Source of the DNA: UBA4466 sp963925035
GTDB taxonomy: Bacteria; Bacteroidota; Bacteroidia; Flavobacteriales_D; Crocinitomicaceae
NCBI GenBank assembly: GCA_963925035.1
Contig: CAWUSK010000021.1
Location: forward strand, 62,001 to 126,000
DNA: 64,000 nt
Direction of reading: 5' to 3'
This document shows positions 63,573 to 64,000 of the stretch, piece by piece; the first letter of the stretch is position 1, and each line of letters starts with the position of its first letter. The notes under the pieces are model-generated. The model was not told the DNA's origin and did not search any database. It was given only the letters and a program-made list of their open reading frames with translations. The position numbers were made by a program, and so were the translations under genes.

Positions 63573-64000
63573 TTATTTCAGTATAGTATTGTAACGTGAA
63601 AGATCTTTTAAAACTTCTACAGATTTTTTGATGTAATCATCTTCTCTGAATGAATGTTCTGCTCGTCCTTTTTGGTAAAAGTATCGTGAAACTATTTCGT
63701 TCTCAAGTATTTGTGAAATTTGACCTTTAAATTTTTCTAAATCACGCTCTTTTGAAGGAGTTACTTTTTCCATCAATGCATCGTATTCTTTTTCGTTTCC
63801 CTCGTAAAAACCTTCTTCTTCGGCAATTTCTCGCATTTGTTTTAGCATTTCCTCAGTCGCAGTCGAATAATCGAATTCTTGATTTAAAATGTATGCTTTG
63901 AACTTGTTGTATTCGTCGTTGTTTAGGCTAAAACTGCTGGCTCCTTCAATAGTTGGTTTTGCATAATAAAACTCCGTCGCATAATCGAAGAAAAAATTGT
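63573..64000 (-). CDS. S41 family C-terminal processing peptidase (N-terminus outside window)
   Basis: Only the last ~142 residues are present; the frame runs off the window edge at 64000, so the ATG at 63848 is internal. The visible part (KFKAYILNQEFDYST, REIAEEEGFYEGNEKEYDAL, then ENEIVSRYFYQKGRAEHSF) matches the helical tail of Bacteroidota CtpA/Prc-type proteases. The catalytic Ser/Lys and PDZ domain lie outside the window, so activity cannot be judged. Confidence 0.75.
   Translation of the reverse strand, partial: NFFFDYATEFYYAKPTIEGASSFSLNNDEYNKFKAYILNQEFDYSTATEEMLKQMREIAEEEGFYEGNEKEYDALMEKVTPSKERDLEKFKGQISQILENEIVSRYFYQKGRAEHSFREDDYIKKSVEVLKDLSRYNTILK

Overview
This window is a chromosomal segment of a Bacteroidota bacterium, most likely order Flavobacteriales. 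The evidence is type IX secretion (T9SS) parts and cargo (SprA, a PorP/SprF protein, type A and type B C-terminal sorting domains), Bacteroidota-only families (DUF4271, DUF4836), TAnnTTTG promoter boxes before many genes, low GC and no Shine-Dalgarno pattern. The maeB-ruvA-sprA order and the carotenoid cluster suggest a pigmented relative of Fluviicola/Crocinitomix; that placement is inference. I see no rRNA, tRNA, CRISPR array, insertion sequence or prophage. The region reads as core chromosome, with one or two possibly mobile pieces such as the GxxExxY gene.

Layout. 1-3.5 kb: tail of a T9SS-secreted P-domain protein, then gpsA and aspartate kinase. 3.6-9.7 kb: a seven-gene minus-strand carotenoid operon (crtI, crtB, idi, crtD-like, cruF-like, crtZ, crtYcd) with start/stop overlaps, ending at a hairpin terminator. 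10.1-12.5 kb: feoA-feoB and a small Cys-containing membrane protein for ferrous iron uptake. 12.5-15.8 kb: a FucP-like sugar transporter divergent from a 2-oxoglutarate-semialdehyde-type dehydrogenase. 15.8-22.3 kb: a small conserved protein, dxs, ileS and a GxxExxY protein. 22.5-29.9 kb: helicase, DUF1295 protein, an exported unknown, recJ, a Cys/Met-metabolism PLP enzyme and an Lrp regulator. 30-36 kb: a PorP/SprF gene, a large repetitive type B adhesin-like protein and a glutaryl-CoA-dehydrogenase-like gene. 36-39.7 kb: DUF4271-hemD and an Omp28-like T9SS cargo protein. 39.8-50.4 kb: maeB-ruvA-sprA-GNAT. 50.5-56 kb: PIN/PhoH ATPase and a three-gene envelope cluster of unknown function. 56-64 kb: GT-C glycosyltransferase, RidA, a TPR membrane protein, an rRNA-type methyltransferase, a hydroxyacid dehydrogenase with mgtE, an O-antigen-ligase-like protein, and the C-terminus of an S41 protease cut by the window edge.

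How the genes work together. Dxs (MEP pathway) and Idi supply C5 units. CrtB and CrtI would make lycopene. CrtYcd, CruF, CrtD and CrtZ together predict a monocyclic hydroxylated carotenoid of the saproxanthin type. SprA, PorP/SprF and three sorting-domain proteins show an active T9SS.

The most notable observation is in ileS: the class I signature HxGH reads GIHH (1st and 3rd residues exchanged), the altered motif linked to mupirocin hyper-resistance in type 2 IleRS. Other points of interest are the exact 261-bp repeats in the adhesin, the unknown envelope cluster at 52-56 kb, the AACGTT array between dxs and ileS, and the inverted repeat beside the GxxExxY gene. I did not find a clear new defence or mobile system.
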